From assembly GCA_031277195.1 (NCBI GenBank), contig JAITMU010000020.1, forward strand, positions 1 through 6,020: a stretch of 6,020 nt of DNA, written 5' to 3'. Positions within the stretch are counted from its first letter, which is position 1; each line of letters begins with the position of its first letter. This stretch comes from Gallionellaceae bacterium (GTDB lineage Bacteria; Pseudomonadota; Gammaproteobacteria; Burkholderiales; Gallionellaceae). This document shows positions 1 through 5,778 of the stretch, piece by piece. The notes below the pieces were generated by a model. That model was not told where the DNA came from. It searched no databases and worked only from the letters and a program-made list of their open reading frames with translations. The translations under genes were made by a program, and so were the position numbers.

Positions 1-195
1 ACGCGCGCTGCGCAAGCAACGCAACGTCAGCGCCGCCGCCGCCTTCTTGCCGCTGCGCAACACATTCGTCGCGCCTGGATTACCGGAGCCATAAGTGCGC
101 GGATCTGCCAGCCCGAACATCTTGCTTGTCAGCACTGCAAACGGAATTGAGCCCAGCAGGTAAGCGCACACCGCAAAAAACAAAGTCGCCATCAT
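1..195 (-). CDS. plsY: Glycerol-3-phosphate acyltransferase PlsY, N-terminal part (cut by left edge)
   Basis: PlsY is the inner-membrane enzyme that moves an acyl group from acyl-phosphate to the sn-1 position of glycerol-3-phosphate, giving lysophosphatidic acid, the first step of phospholipid synthesis. The visible 65 codons begin with two ATGs (195 and 192) and a hydrophobic first membrane segment containing AYLLGSIPFAVL (residues 11-22). The family signature loop follows: DPRTYGSGNPGATNVLRSGKK, with GSGNPGATN at residues 36-44. No Shine-Dalgarno sequence is obvious. The gene is divergent from folB, an arrangement also known in E. coli (ygiH/folB). Oddity: the family normally continues from AALTL into an LGD...KG segment, but the last seven codons here read RCLRSAR, and no single frameshift restores the motif. 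This could be an assembly-edge error or real divergence. Family assignment is firm; the last 20 or so bases are doubtful. Confidence 0.88.
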   Translation of the reverse strand, partial: MMATLFFAVCAYLLGSIPFAVLTSKMFGLADPRTYGSGNPGATNVLRSGKKAAAALTLRCLRSAR

Positions 196-200
196 TTATC

Positions 201-213
201 TATTCTAAAATGC
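201..213 (+). promoter_or_regulatory. Candidate -10 region of folB promoter
   Basis: The 54-bp gap between plsY and folB holds TATTCTAAAATGC, with TAAAAT (206-211) as the likely -10 hexamer, 38 bases upstream of the folB ATG. A near-identical 13-mer (12 of 13 bases) lies upstream of secA at 2928-2940, which is the main reason to take it seriously. No convincing -35 is seen. On the other strand the same bases contain TAGAAT (207 to 202), which could serve plsY but would put its transcript start almost at the ATG. Confidence 0.4.
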
Positions 214-249
214 ACGAACGGCGAATTTTACGTCATTCCCCAGACAACA

Positions 250-606
250 ATGGACATCATCTTCCTGCGAGAACTCAAAGTCGAAACCCTGATCGGCGTG
301 TATGAATGGGAAAAGCGCGTGCCGCAAACCCTGCAAATCGATCTGGAAATTGCCCTGCCCGACAACCGCGCCAGCGAAACGGACAACATCAAGGATGCGT
401 TGAACTACGCCGATGTGGTGCGCGACATTCAGAGCGCGCTCGCCAGTCGGCACTTTAATTTGATTGAAACGCTGGCCGAAACCATCGCCCAGATGTTACT
501 CGATGATTTCAAATCCCCCTGGGTCAAAGTTAGCGTTGCCAAACTGAATGCAATACGCGGAAGCCGGATGGTTGGTGTTTGCATTGAGCGCGGAAAGACT
601 AGCTAA
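250..606 (+). CDS. folB: Dihydroneopterin aldolase FolB
   Basis: FolB cleaves 7,8-dihydroneopterin to 6-hydroxymethyl-7,8-dihydropterin and glycolaldehyde in cytoplasmic folate synthesis; the family can also epimerise the substrate. The 118-residue product matches the usual length of about 120. It shows the N-terminal MDIIFLRELKVETLIGVYEWE, with catalytic-type Glu21 in the YEWE motif. Pterin-pocket residues are Tyr53 (LNYADV) and Glu73 (NLIETLAE). The catalytic-type lysine is Lys98, in KLNAIRGSRMVGVCIERG. E. coli FolB has KPGA at this point and this protein has KLNA, a change beside but not in the active lysine. The ATG at 250 matches the family N-terminus exactly, although no good Shine-Dalgarno precedes it. 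The gene appears to be transcribed alone, divergent from plsY, with a long AT-rich gap behind it. Confidence 0.94.
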   Translation: MDIIFLRELKVETLIGVYEWEKRVPQTLQIDLEIALPDNRASETDNIKDALNYADVVRDIQSALASRHFNLIETLAETIAQMLLDDFKSPWVKVSVAKLNAIRGSRMVGVCIERGKTS

Positions 607-624
607 CCTCGAAGCAATATCTCC

Positions 625-678
625 ATAAGCGTCCATTTTTCCTCTAACTCCGCTTATCTTCAACCAAGATTAAATCTT
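625..678. repeat. Two inverted repeats downstream of folB
   Basis: ATAAGCG (625-631) pairs perfectly with CGCTTAT (651-657) across a 19-base loop. Directly after it, AAGATT (666-671) and AATCTT (673-678) form an odd palindrome around a single A. Either could help end the folB transcript, but neither is GC-rich nor followed by a T-run, so a classical intrinsic terminator cannot be claimed. Confidence 0.3.
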
Positions 679-756
679 CTCCATCATCTTCATGGGTGAT
701 GCGCTTCGGCCTATTTCATTCTGCTGACACATTCTTTCATTACCATACAAGATGGC

Positions 757-799
757 ATCATAAAATGTTTCTTGACAAATTACATTTATGATTTATCAT
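757..799. promoter_or_regulatory. Candidate operator: palindromes around the MarR gene promoter
   Basis: ATGAT (788-792) and ATCAT (795-799) form an inverted repeat with a 2-base centre that covers the -10 hexamer. ATCATAAA (757-764) is repeated in reverse complement as TTTATGAT (785-792), so two copies of one motif flank the -35 hexamer in opposite orientation. MarR-family dimers typically bind AT-rich palindromes over their own promoters, so autorepression is the natural reading. No binding has been shown, and short palindromes are expected by chance in AT-rich DNA. Confidence 0.45.
772..799 (+). promoter_or_regulatory. Sigma-70-type promoter of the MarR-family gene
   Basis: TTGACA (772-777), a perfect -35 consensus, is followed after 16 bases by TATCAT (794-799), which matches TATAAT at four of six positions. 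The surrounding DNA is AT-rich. Transcription would start near 806, giving a leader of about 130 nt before the ATG at 938. This is the best promoter match in the window. Confidence 0.6.
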
Positions 800-811
800 G
801 CACTCTCTTGA

Positions 812-833
812 TAATTTATTTTTACCTAAATTA
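812..833 (+). repeat. Small hairpin near the predicted transcript start
   Basis: TAATTTA (812-818) and TAAATTA (827-833) are perfect reverse complements around an 8-base loop. The hairpin would sit at the very 5' end of the predicted transcript, or could be another AT-rich protein-binding site. Being all A and T, it is a weak RNA stem. Confidence 0.35.
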
Positions 834-834
834 A

Positions 835-924
835 TGATAGTTTATCCGGCCTGACGCATCCGTAAAGCAGCAGAAGCCACGCAACACAGGAACAGAAAAA
901 CCCTATTGACAACTATCACTATCA
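835..924 (+). repeat. Long-range inverted repeat within the MarR gene leader
   Basis: TGATAGTT (835-842) is the perfect reverse complement of AACTATCA (911-918). A second copy, ACTATCA (918-924), follows directly and could pair with the same upstream arm over seven bases. The downstream arms end only a few bases before the Shine-Dalgarno at 927-931, so pairing could affect translation. The repeats could equally be DNA operators. Function is not established. Confidence 0.35.
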
Positions 925-926
925 AC

Positions 927-931
927 AGAGG
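927..931 (+). promoter_or_regulatory. Ribosome binding site of the MarR-family gene
   Basis: AGAGG lies six bases before the ATG at 938. It fixes this start over the later in-frame methionines (residues 18 and 26). Upstream, the frame runs into a TAA at 863-865 with no earlier ATG. Confidence 0.65.
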
Positions 932-937
932 ACAACC

Positions 938-1429
938 ATGAACAAGTTCAGCGCCACCGATGGGCGCATCGCTCGCATCCATGAACGCATGCCGAATCAT
1001 TCGAAGCAGCACATGACATTGCACAGGCTCGCCTACCATGTGCACAAACTCACGCAGGACAATCTCAACCTGCTGCTGAAAAATTATGACCTGACCACCG
1101 TGAGCTATACCGCGCTGATGGTGCTCTACGGCTCCGATAATGAAACGCAACGCGCTTCCGAGTTGTGCGTCGCCTGCACGGAAAAACCGGCCAACATGAC
1201 GCGCGTCTGCGACGATCTCACCGAACGCGGCCTGATCTCCCGCCAAAAAAGCGACACAGACCGGCGCGGCGTGGTCATCACGCTAACCGCCGCCGGGCGC
1301 GAGCTGGCCGAGAGCGTCTCTCCGCTTTACTGGAAAATCGTCAATCGCATCTACGCTGGAATTGACGATGCTTCGATGAAGAAACTGGAAACCATGCTGC
1401 GCCACCAGCTCAATAACCTCGCTGTCTGA
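938..1429 (+). CDS. MarR-family winged-helix transcriptional regulator
   Basis: This is a cytoplasmic DNA-binding protein of the MarR family, dimeric regulators that often sense phenolic compounds, drugs or oxidants. The 163 residues are of normal family length. Helices at about 25-70 should form the dimer interface. The winged helix runs from about 72 to 118, with the recognition helix in KPANMTRVCDDLTERGLI (83-100) and the wing carrying the signature SDTDRRGVVITLTAAG (105-120; Asp108, Arg109, Arg110). C-terminal helices complete the dimerisation domain. The wing and spacing recall E. coli EmrR (MprA), but the specific regulon cannot be told. Three cysteines sit in the DNA-binding domain: Cys77, Cys80 (a CxxC) and Cys91. 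The gene stands alone between folB and convergent xerD, with no efflux pump or enzyme next to it, so its targets may lie elsewhere. The promoter palindromes suggest autoregulation. Confidence 0.92.
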   Translation: MNKFSATDGRIARIHERMPNHSKQHMTLHRLAYHVHKLTQDNLNLLLKNYDLTTVSYTALMVLYGSDNETQRASELCVACTEKPANMTRVCDDLTERGLISRQKSDTDRRGVVITLTAAGRELAESVSPLYWKIVNRIYAGIDDASMKKLETMLRHQLNNLAV

Positions 1430-1442
1430 ATGCCCGCCGGAA

Positions 1443-1478
1443 ACGAAAAGCCTCATCCTCGCGGGTGATGCTTTTCGT
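1443..1478. terminator. Hairpin between the convergent MarR gene and xerD, possibly a two-way terminator
   Basis: ACGAAAAGC (1443-1451) and GCTTTTCGT (1470-1478) are perfect 9-base reverse complements around an 18-base loop. The xerD stop codon (1453-1455) lies in the loop, and one arm encodes part of XerD's conserved HEKHHPRG tail. A position between two converging genes and T-rich arms on both strands fit a bidirectional terminator. However, no clear run of T follows on either strand, so this is a moderate call. Confidence 0.42.
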
Positions 1479-2349
1479 GCAACTGCTTCAACCGCTCGCG
1501 CGCCACATGCGTATAAATCTGCGTGGTCGAAATATCAGCATGTCCCAGCAGCATCTGCACCACACGCAAGTCCGCGCCATGATTGAGCAAATGCGTGGCA
1601 AACGCGTGACGCAGCGTGTGTGGCGAGAGCGGCTTGATCAAACCCGTCTGCCGCGCGTATTTCTTGATCAGATACCAGAACATCTGCCGCGTCATCGCTG
1701 CGCCGCGCGCGGTGACAAACAGGGCATCGCTCTGTTTTCCGTTTAGCAATTCCAGGCGGCCACCGGCCTGATAACGCTTGATCCAGTCCAGCGACTCCTC
1801 CCCCAACGGCACCAGCCGCTCCTTGCTGCCTTTGCCCAGCACCCGCACCACCCCCATGTCGAGACTGACCTGCGCCATGCTCAGAGACACCAGTTCGGAC
1901 ACGCGCAAGCCGGTGGCGTACAGCGTTTCCAGCATGGCGCGATCACGCAGACCCAGCGCAGTTTGCGTGTCGGGCGCGTTGAGCAGCGACTCCACATCCT
2001 GCTCGGTCAAGCTCTTGGGCAGACTGCGCGGCAGCTTGGGCGTGTCGATTTGCAAGGTGGGGTCGGCGCTGAGTTTGTTCTGTCGCACAAGATAGCGGAA
2101 CAAACGCTTGAGACTGGAAATCGCGCGCGCGGTCGAAGTCGCTTTGGCGCGCTGCCCGCCGACAAGATGAGCGAGATACGCGTGAATATCCGTCGCCGAC
2201 GTCTCCAGCAGCGACCCGCCGCGCTGCTTCCCCCGCCACTCGGAAAATTTGCGCAGATCGCGCCGATAACTTTCCAGCGTGTTGCGCGACAGGCCGTCTT
2301 CCAGCCACAGACTGTCGCAAAATTCGTCGAGCAGTTCGGCGTCGGTCAC
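1453..2349 (-). CDS. xerD: Site-specific tyrosine recombinase XerD
   Basis: XerD works with XerC and FtsK at the dif site to turn chromosome dimers back into monomers before cell division. The 298-residue product equals the length of E. coli XerD. An N-terminal helical core-binding domain (about 1-95; SRNTLESYRRDLRKF at 21-35) is followed by the catalytic domain (about 110-290). The full catalytic set is present: Arg149 (ATGLRVSEL), Lys173 (LGKGSKERLVP), His244 and Arg247 (SPHTLRHAFATH), His270 (LLGHADISTTQIY) and the DNA-attacking Tyr279. The tail HEKHHPRG is typical of XerD rather than XerC. The start is GTG at 2349, nine bases after the ogt stop, with only a weak purine-rich stretch before it, so translation may be coupled to ogt. 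Intact motifs, family length and core-gene neighbours argue against a phage or transposon integrase. Confidence 0.95.
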   Translation of the reverse strand: MTDAELLDEFCDSLWLEDGLSRNTLESYRRDLRKFSEWRGKQRGGSLLETSATDIHAYLAHLVGGQRAKATSTARAISSLKRLFRYLVRQNKLSADPTLQIDTPKLPRSLPKSLTEQDVESLLNAPDTQTALGLRDRAMLETLYATGLRVSELVSLSMAQVSLDMGVVRVLGKGSKERLVPLGEESLDWIKRYQAGGRLELLNGKQSDALFVTARGAAMTRQMFWYLIKKYARQTGLIKPLSPHTLRHAFATHLLNHGADLRVVQMLLGHADISTTQIYTHVARERLKQLHEKHHPRG

Positions 2350-2358
2350 GGCGCCGCT

Positions 2359-2859
2359 CTACGCAAAATCCGGCAGCGCATGCTCATGCTCCAGCAGCCA
2401 GCGCTTGATGTCCGTCGCGCGTCCGCCGCTGTGATGCATGAAGCCAACCAAGCCGTGCTTGCCGACGATGCGGTGACACGGCACGACAACAGGAATCGGA
2501 TTATTGCCGCACGCCTGACCGACCGCGCGCGGGCTGGAACGCATCTCCGCCGCGAGATCGCCATAGGTGCGAACCTGCCCGCACGGAATCGCGCACATCG
2601 CATGCCAGACGCGACGCTGGTGATCCGTCCCCGCAAGATCGAGCGGAAGATCGAAATGAAAACCGGCATCCGCCAGATACGCAGACAACTGCCCGCACAC
2701 CTCGCGCGCCAGCGCATTCTGCGGCGACAGGGCTTTCACTTGCGGCGGCAAAAAAGCGATGCCGGTCAATTTTTCCTCGCTGCAACAAATGCCGAGCACG
2801 CCGAAAGGCGTTTTCAGTTTGGCCTGATAGCCCAGCGTGGCGGCGGTTGACGGATTCAT
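2359..2859 (-). CDS. ogt: Methylated-DNA--protein-cysteine S-methyltransferase (O6-alkylguanine repair)
   Basis: This suicide repair protein moves alkyl groups from O6-alkylguanine (and O4-alkylthymine) in DNA to its own cysteine. The 166 residues match the short Ogt form (E. coli Ogt is 171), with no Ada-type regulatory domain. An N-terminal ribonuclease-H-like domain (about 8-75) precedes the DNA-binding, active-site domain. Visible there are RTYGDLA (97-103, with Tyr99), the arginine finger Arg111 in SSPRAVGQACGNN, the Asn120 hinge, and the acceptor Cys128 in VVVPCHRIVG. A conserved-type Glu157 is seen in LLEHE. The ATG at 2859 gives a normal N-terminus; its Shine-Dalgarno is weak. The gene is first in a two-gene unit with xerD and divergent from secA across 132 bp. 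No Ada-like control site is recognised. Confidence 0.95.
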   Translation of the reverse strand: MNPSTAATLGYQAKLKTPFGVLGICCSEEKLTGIAFLPPQVKALSPQNALAREVCGQLSAYLADAGFHFDLPLDLAGTDHQRRVWHAMCAIPCGQVRTYGDLAAEMRSSPRAVGQACGNNPIPVVVPCHRIVGKHGLVGFMHHSGGRATDIKRWLLEHEHALPDFA

Positions 2860-2927
2860 GGCGATGTCGCTTTCAAAGGGAATAATGCGGTCATTCTAGG
2901 GGAGTTTGGGGGATGGAGACCATGCAA

Positions 2928-2940
2928 TATGCTAAAATGC
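2928..2940 (+). promoter_or_regulatory. Candidate extended -10 promoter of secA
   Basis: In the 132-bp divergent gap between ogt and secA, TATGCTAAAATGC contains TGC-TAAAAT, an extended -10 element (TGn before the hexamer at 2933-2938). It lies 52 bases before the secA ATG and differs at one base of 13 from the motif upstream of folB. No -35 match is seen, which is usual for extended -10 promoters. For ogt on the minus strand only TAGAAT (2898 to 2893) stands out, without a good -35. No sign of a secM-like gene is present. Confidence 0.45.
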
Positions 2941-2991
2941 CAAGGATAAATTCACCGCTCCCGCAAACCCCATTCCATAAAGATTTCCAAG

Positions 2992-5706
2992 ATGATTTCC
3001 AAACTGCTGAAAGGCCTGTTCGGTAGCCGCAACGACCGCCTGCTTAAACAATACCGGCAAGCCGTGCAAAAGATCAACGTGCTGGAAGACCGCATGAAGG
3101 CGCTCAGCGACGATGAGTTGCGCGGCAAGACCGATGAATTCCGTCAGCGCGTGGCGCAGGGCGAAGCGCTGGACGCACTGCTGCCGGAGGCGTTCGCGGT
3201 GGTTCGCGAAGCGGGCTGGCGCGTGTTGCAGATGCGGCATTTCGACGTGCAACTGATCGGCGGCATGGCGCTGCATGACGGCAAAATTGCGGAAATGCGC
3301 ACCGGCGAAGGCAAGACGCTGATGGCGACGCTGCCCGCGTATCTGAACGCGCTGTCCGGCAAGGGCGTGCATGTGGTGACGGTGAACGATTACCTCGCCG
3401 CGCGCGATGCGGAATGGATGGGCAAGCTGTACAACTTCCTCGGCTTGACGGTGGGCGTGATCCTGTCGCAAATGGATCATTCCAACAAACGCGCCGCCTA
3501 CGCCGCCGACATCACCTACGGCACCAACAACGAATTCGGCTTCGACTACCTGCGCGACAACATGGCGACGCACGAAACCGAGCGTTTCCAGCGCCACCTG
3601 AATTACGCCATCGTTGACGAAGTGGACTCCATCCTGATCGACGAAGCGCGCACGCCGCTGATCATCTCCGGCCAGGCCGAGGATAACGTCGATATTTATC
3701 TGCGGATCAACAAACTGGCGCCGCAACTTGTGCGCCAGCAGGAAGAAAACGGCTCCGGTGATTTCAGCGTGGACGAGAAGGCGCATCAGGTGCTGCTGAC
3801 CGAAGCCGGACACGAGCACGCCGAGCAACTGCTCGCCCGCGCCGGTCTGTTGCCGTCCGGCGGCAGCCTGTACGACCCGGCCAACATCACGCTGATTCAC
3901 CATCTCTACGCAGCGTTGCGCGCGCACGTGCTGTTCCACCGCGACCAGCATTACGTGGTGCAGGACGGCGAAGTGGTGATCGTGGATGAATTCACGGGTC
4001 GCTTGATGGCGGGACGGCGCTGGTCTGACGGCCTGCATCAGGCGGTGGAAGCCAAGGAAGGCGTGACGATCCAGAAAGAAAACCAGACGCTGGCCTCGAT
4101 CACCTTCCAGAATTATTTCCGCACCTACGCCAAGCTCGCCGGCATGACCGGCACGGCGGACACCGAAGCCTACGAATTCCAGCAAATCTACAATCTGGAA
4201 ACCGTCATCATCCCGCCGCATCGCCCGACGATACGCCAGGATTTGATGGACAAGGTGTACCTCACCGCCGCCGAAAAATATCGCGCCGTGATCGCCGACA
4301 TCCAGGACTGCTACGAGCGCGGTCAACCGGTGCTGGTCGGCACGACTTCGATTGAAAACTCCGAGATGATCGGGGCATTTCTGGAAAAGGAAAAGCTGCC
4401 GCATCAGGTGTTGAACGCCAAACAGCACGCGCGCGAAGCGGAAATCGTGGCGCAAGCCGGACGCCCGCACATGATCACCATCGCCACCAACATGGCCGGT
4501 CGCGGCACCGACATCGTGCTGGGCGGCAATGTCGAGAAGCAGATCGAACATCTGCACGCGAACGCCGAACTGGACGAAGCCGAGCGCAACCGGCGCATCG
4601 AAAAACTGCAAGACGAGTGGCAGTCGTTGCACGATCAGGTGCTGGCCGCTGGCGGTTTGCACATCATCGGCACCGAGCGTCACGAATCGCGGCGCGTGGA
4701 CAACCAGTTGCGCGGTCGCGCGGGACGCCAGGGCGACCCCGGCTCCAGCCGCTTCTACCTGTCGCTGGAAGACCCGCTGCTGCGCATCTTCGCTTCCGAC
4801 CGCGTGGCAGCGATCATGAACCGCTTCAAGCTGCCGGAAGGCGAGGCCATTGAGCATTCCTGGGTTACGCGCGCGATTGAAAACGCGCAGCGCAAGGTGG
4901 AAGCGCGCAACTTCGACATCCGCAAACAGATACTCGAATTCGACGATGTTGCCAACGACCAGCGCAAAGTAATCTATCAGCAGCGCAACGAGTTGCTGGA
5001 AAGCGCGGACGTTTCCGAAACCATCGCCGCGATGCGCGCGGGCGTGCTGGATGAAGCCATCAACGAACACATCGAAGCCGGCAGCATGGAAGAAACCTGG
5101 GACGTGCCGGGACTGGAAAAACTGCTGCTTGCTGAATACCAGCTTGATCTGCCGCTGGCGCAATGGCTGGATCAGGACAAGACGCTGGACGAAGACGGGT
5201 TGCGCAACCGCATCATCGACGCCGCCGGACAGCAATATCAGGCCAAGGTGGACATGGTTGGCACCGACGGCATGCGCCAGTACGAGCGCATCGTCATGCT
5301 GCAAAGCCTGGACGCGCACTGGCGCGAACATCTGGCGGCGCTGGATCATTTGCGCCAGGGCATTCACCTGCGCGGCTACGCGCAGAAGAACCCCAAGCAG
5401 GAATACAAGCGCGAAGCGTTCGGTTTGTTCTCGAACATGCTGGACGCCATCAAGCGCAACGTCACCTACATGCTGATGAACGTGCGCATCCAGAGCGAGC
5501 GCGACGTCGAAGCGGTGGACGTGCCCTCCGCGCCGGGGAACGTGCAGTATCATCACGCCGATTACGACGAGGCATTGGGTCAGCCGGATGCCGCGCAATC
5601 GTCACCGCAGCCTTTCGTGCGCGACAGCGAAAAAGTCGGACGCAACGATCCGTGTCCGTGCGGATCGGGGAAGAAATACAAGCAGTGTCACGGGCGATTG
5701 GCCTGA
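2992..5706 (+). CDS. secA: Preprotein translocase ATPase SecA
   Basis: SecA is the ATP-driven motor that pushes unfolded preproteins through the SecYEG channel; it binds SecB and the inner membrane. The 904 residues are close to E. coli's 901, with all domains intact. Nucleotide-binding domain 1 has Walker A GEGKT (105-109, Lys108), the TNNEFGFDYLRDNM motif (178-191) and Walker B with Asp209-Glu210. The preprotein cross-linking domain follows from about 221 to 375. Domain 2 has MAGRGTDIVLGGN (501-513) and the arginine-finger motif QLRGRAGRQGDPGSSRF (572-588). The helical scaffold and wing run from about 610 to 835. The C-terminal linker ends in a zinc site of the type that contacts SecB and phospholipid: Cys888, Cys890, Cys899, His900. 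The start MISKLLKGLFGSRNDR is the classic SecA N-terminus; only a weak purine stretch serves as ribosome binding site. The gene is probably transcribed alone or with the downstream gene. Confidence 0.98.
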   Translation: MISKLLKGLFGSRNDRLLKQYRQAVQKINVLEDRMKALSDDELRGKTDEFRQRVAQGEALDALLPEAFAVVREAGWRVLQMRHFDVQLIGGMALHDGKIAEMRTGEGKTLMATLPAYLNALSGKGVHVVTVNDYLAARDAEWMGKLYNFLGLTVGVILSQMDHSNKRAAYAADITYGTNNEFGFDYLRDNMATHETERFQRHLNYAIVDEVDSILIDEARTPLIISGQAEDNVDIYLRINKLAPQLVRQQEENGSGDFSVDEKAHQVLLTEAGHEHAEQLLARAGLLPSGGSLYDPANITLIHHLYAALRAHVLFHRDQHYVVQDGEVVIVDEFTGRLMAGRRWSDGLHQAVEAKEGVTIQKENQTLASITFQNYFRTYAKLAGMTGTADTEAYEFQQIYNLETVIIPPHRPTIRQDLMDKVYLTAAEKYRAVIADIQDCYERGQPVLVGTTSIENSEMIGAFLEKEKLPHQVLNAKQHAREAEIVAQAGRPHMITIATNMAGRGTDIVLGGNVEKQIEHLHANAELDEAERNRRIEKLQDEWQSLHDQVLAAGGLHIIGTERHESRRVDNQLRGRAGRQGDPGSSRFYLSLEDPLLRIFASDRVAAIMNRFKLPEGEAIEHSWVTRAIENAQRKVEARNFDIRKQILEFDDVANDQRKVIYQQRNELLESADVSETIAAMRAGVLDEAINEHIEAGSMEETWDVPGLEKLLLAEYQLDLPLAQWLDQDKTLDEDGLRNRIIDAAGQQYQAKVDMVGTDGMRQYERIVMLQSLDAHWREHLAALDHLRQGIHLRGYAQKNPKQEYKREAFGLFSNMLDAIKRNVTYMLMNVRIQSERDVEAVDVPSAPGNVQYHHADYDEALGQPDAAQSSPQPFVRDSEKVGRNDPCPCGSGKKYKQCHGRLA

Positions 5707-5712
5707 CACCCA

Positions 5713-5731
5713 CCCTCTCCCGCGGAGAGGG
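5713..5731. repeat. REP-like hairpin after secA
   Basis: CCCTCTCC (5713-5720) and GGAGAGGG (5724-5731) pair perfectly around a CGC loop, seven bases after the secA stop codon. No T-run follows, so it is not a standard intrinsic terminator. The sequence with its left flank matches the widespread intergenic repeat of beta- and gammaproteobacteria whose spurious translation reads LTPTLSRGEG on one strand and PSPRERVGVR on the other; both appear here. Such elements can stabilise upstream mRNA or dampen read-through. Only this single copy is in the window. Confidence 0.65.
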
Positions 5732-5767
5732 ATGCAAACAGGCCGAAGAAATCAAACGTAATTGATT

Positions 5768-5773
5768 AAGGAG
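5768..5773 (+). promoter_or_regulatory. Strong ribosome binding site of the cyclic-nucleotide-binding gene
   Basis: AAGGAG lies five bases before the ATG at 5779. It is the best Shine-Dalgarno match in the window and fixes the start of the last gene. Confidence 0.75.
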
Positions 5774-5778
5774 CCAAC

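Larger units (their letters stand above)
607..937. other. Gene-free, AT-rich control region between folB and the MarR gene
   Basis: No convincing gene lies in these 331 bp. The first part holds two small inverted repeats just after folB. The middle is strongly AT-rich: only 16 of the 70 bases at 771-840 are G or C, against GC-rich flanking genes. It contains the candidate promoter of the MarR gene, overlapping palindromes and further inverted repeats, all listed separately. The only small reading frame noticed here, a six-codon one at 834, lacks a ribosome binding site. The size and composition suggest an unusually elaborate regulatory region for a single small repressor gene, or a remnant of DNA acquired with it. 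That interpretation is inference. Confidence 0.6.

Noticed and set aside
834..854. Six-codon reading frame (MIVYPA) in the MarR gene leader, as a possible leader peptide
   Set aside because: It has no Shine-Dalgarno, too few codons to judge, and no regulatory codon run.
906..925. Second promoter with TTGACA at 906-911 near the MarR start
   Set aside because: No -10 hexamer lies at 16-18 bases; the nearest candidates (TATCAC, TATCAA) are far too close to the TTGACA.
1453..2349. xerD as a mobile-element integrase
   Set aside because: Length, catalytic residues and the HHPRG tail fit chromosomal XerD, it is paired with core genes, and no attachment-site repeat or tRNA is nearby.
1963..2850. 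A 295-codon open frame on the plus strand, opposite xerD and ogt
   Set aside because: It is antisense to two genes with complete catalytic motifs, is arginine-rich and shows no domain; it is a shadow frame.
2856..2894. Minus-strand 12-residue frame (MTALFPLKATSP) whose TGA overlaps the ogt ATG
   Set aside because: The ATGA overlap is suggestive of coupling, but there is no ribosome binding site and its start overlaps the only -10-like hexamer, so it may not even be transcribed.
2901..2917. G-rich run in the ogt-secA gap as a possible G-quadruplex
   Set aside because: Only two long G-runs are present, too few for a standard four-stranded structure.
2932..5598. An 888-codon open frame on the minus strand, opposite secA
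   Set aside because: It lies antisense to an intact, fully recognisable SecA. Its translation is rich in His, Gln, Val, Ala and Arg with no family motif, as expected for the mirror frame of GC-rich codon use.
5163..5765. A 200-codon plus-strand frame overlapping the secA 3' end
   Set aside because: It is out of frame with secA, low in complexity and arginine/alanine-rich. Its end is the translated REP-like hairpin (LTPTLSRGEG), a known source of false proteins.
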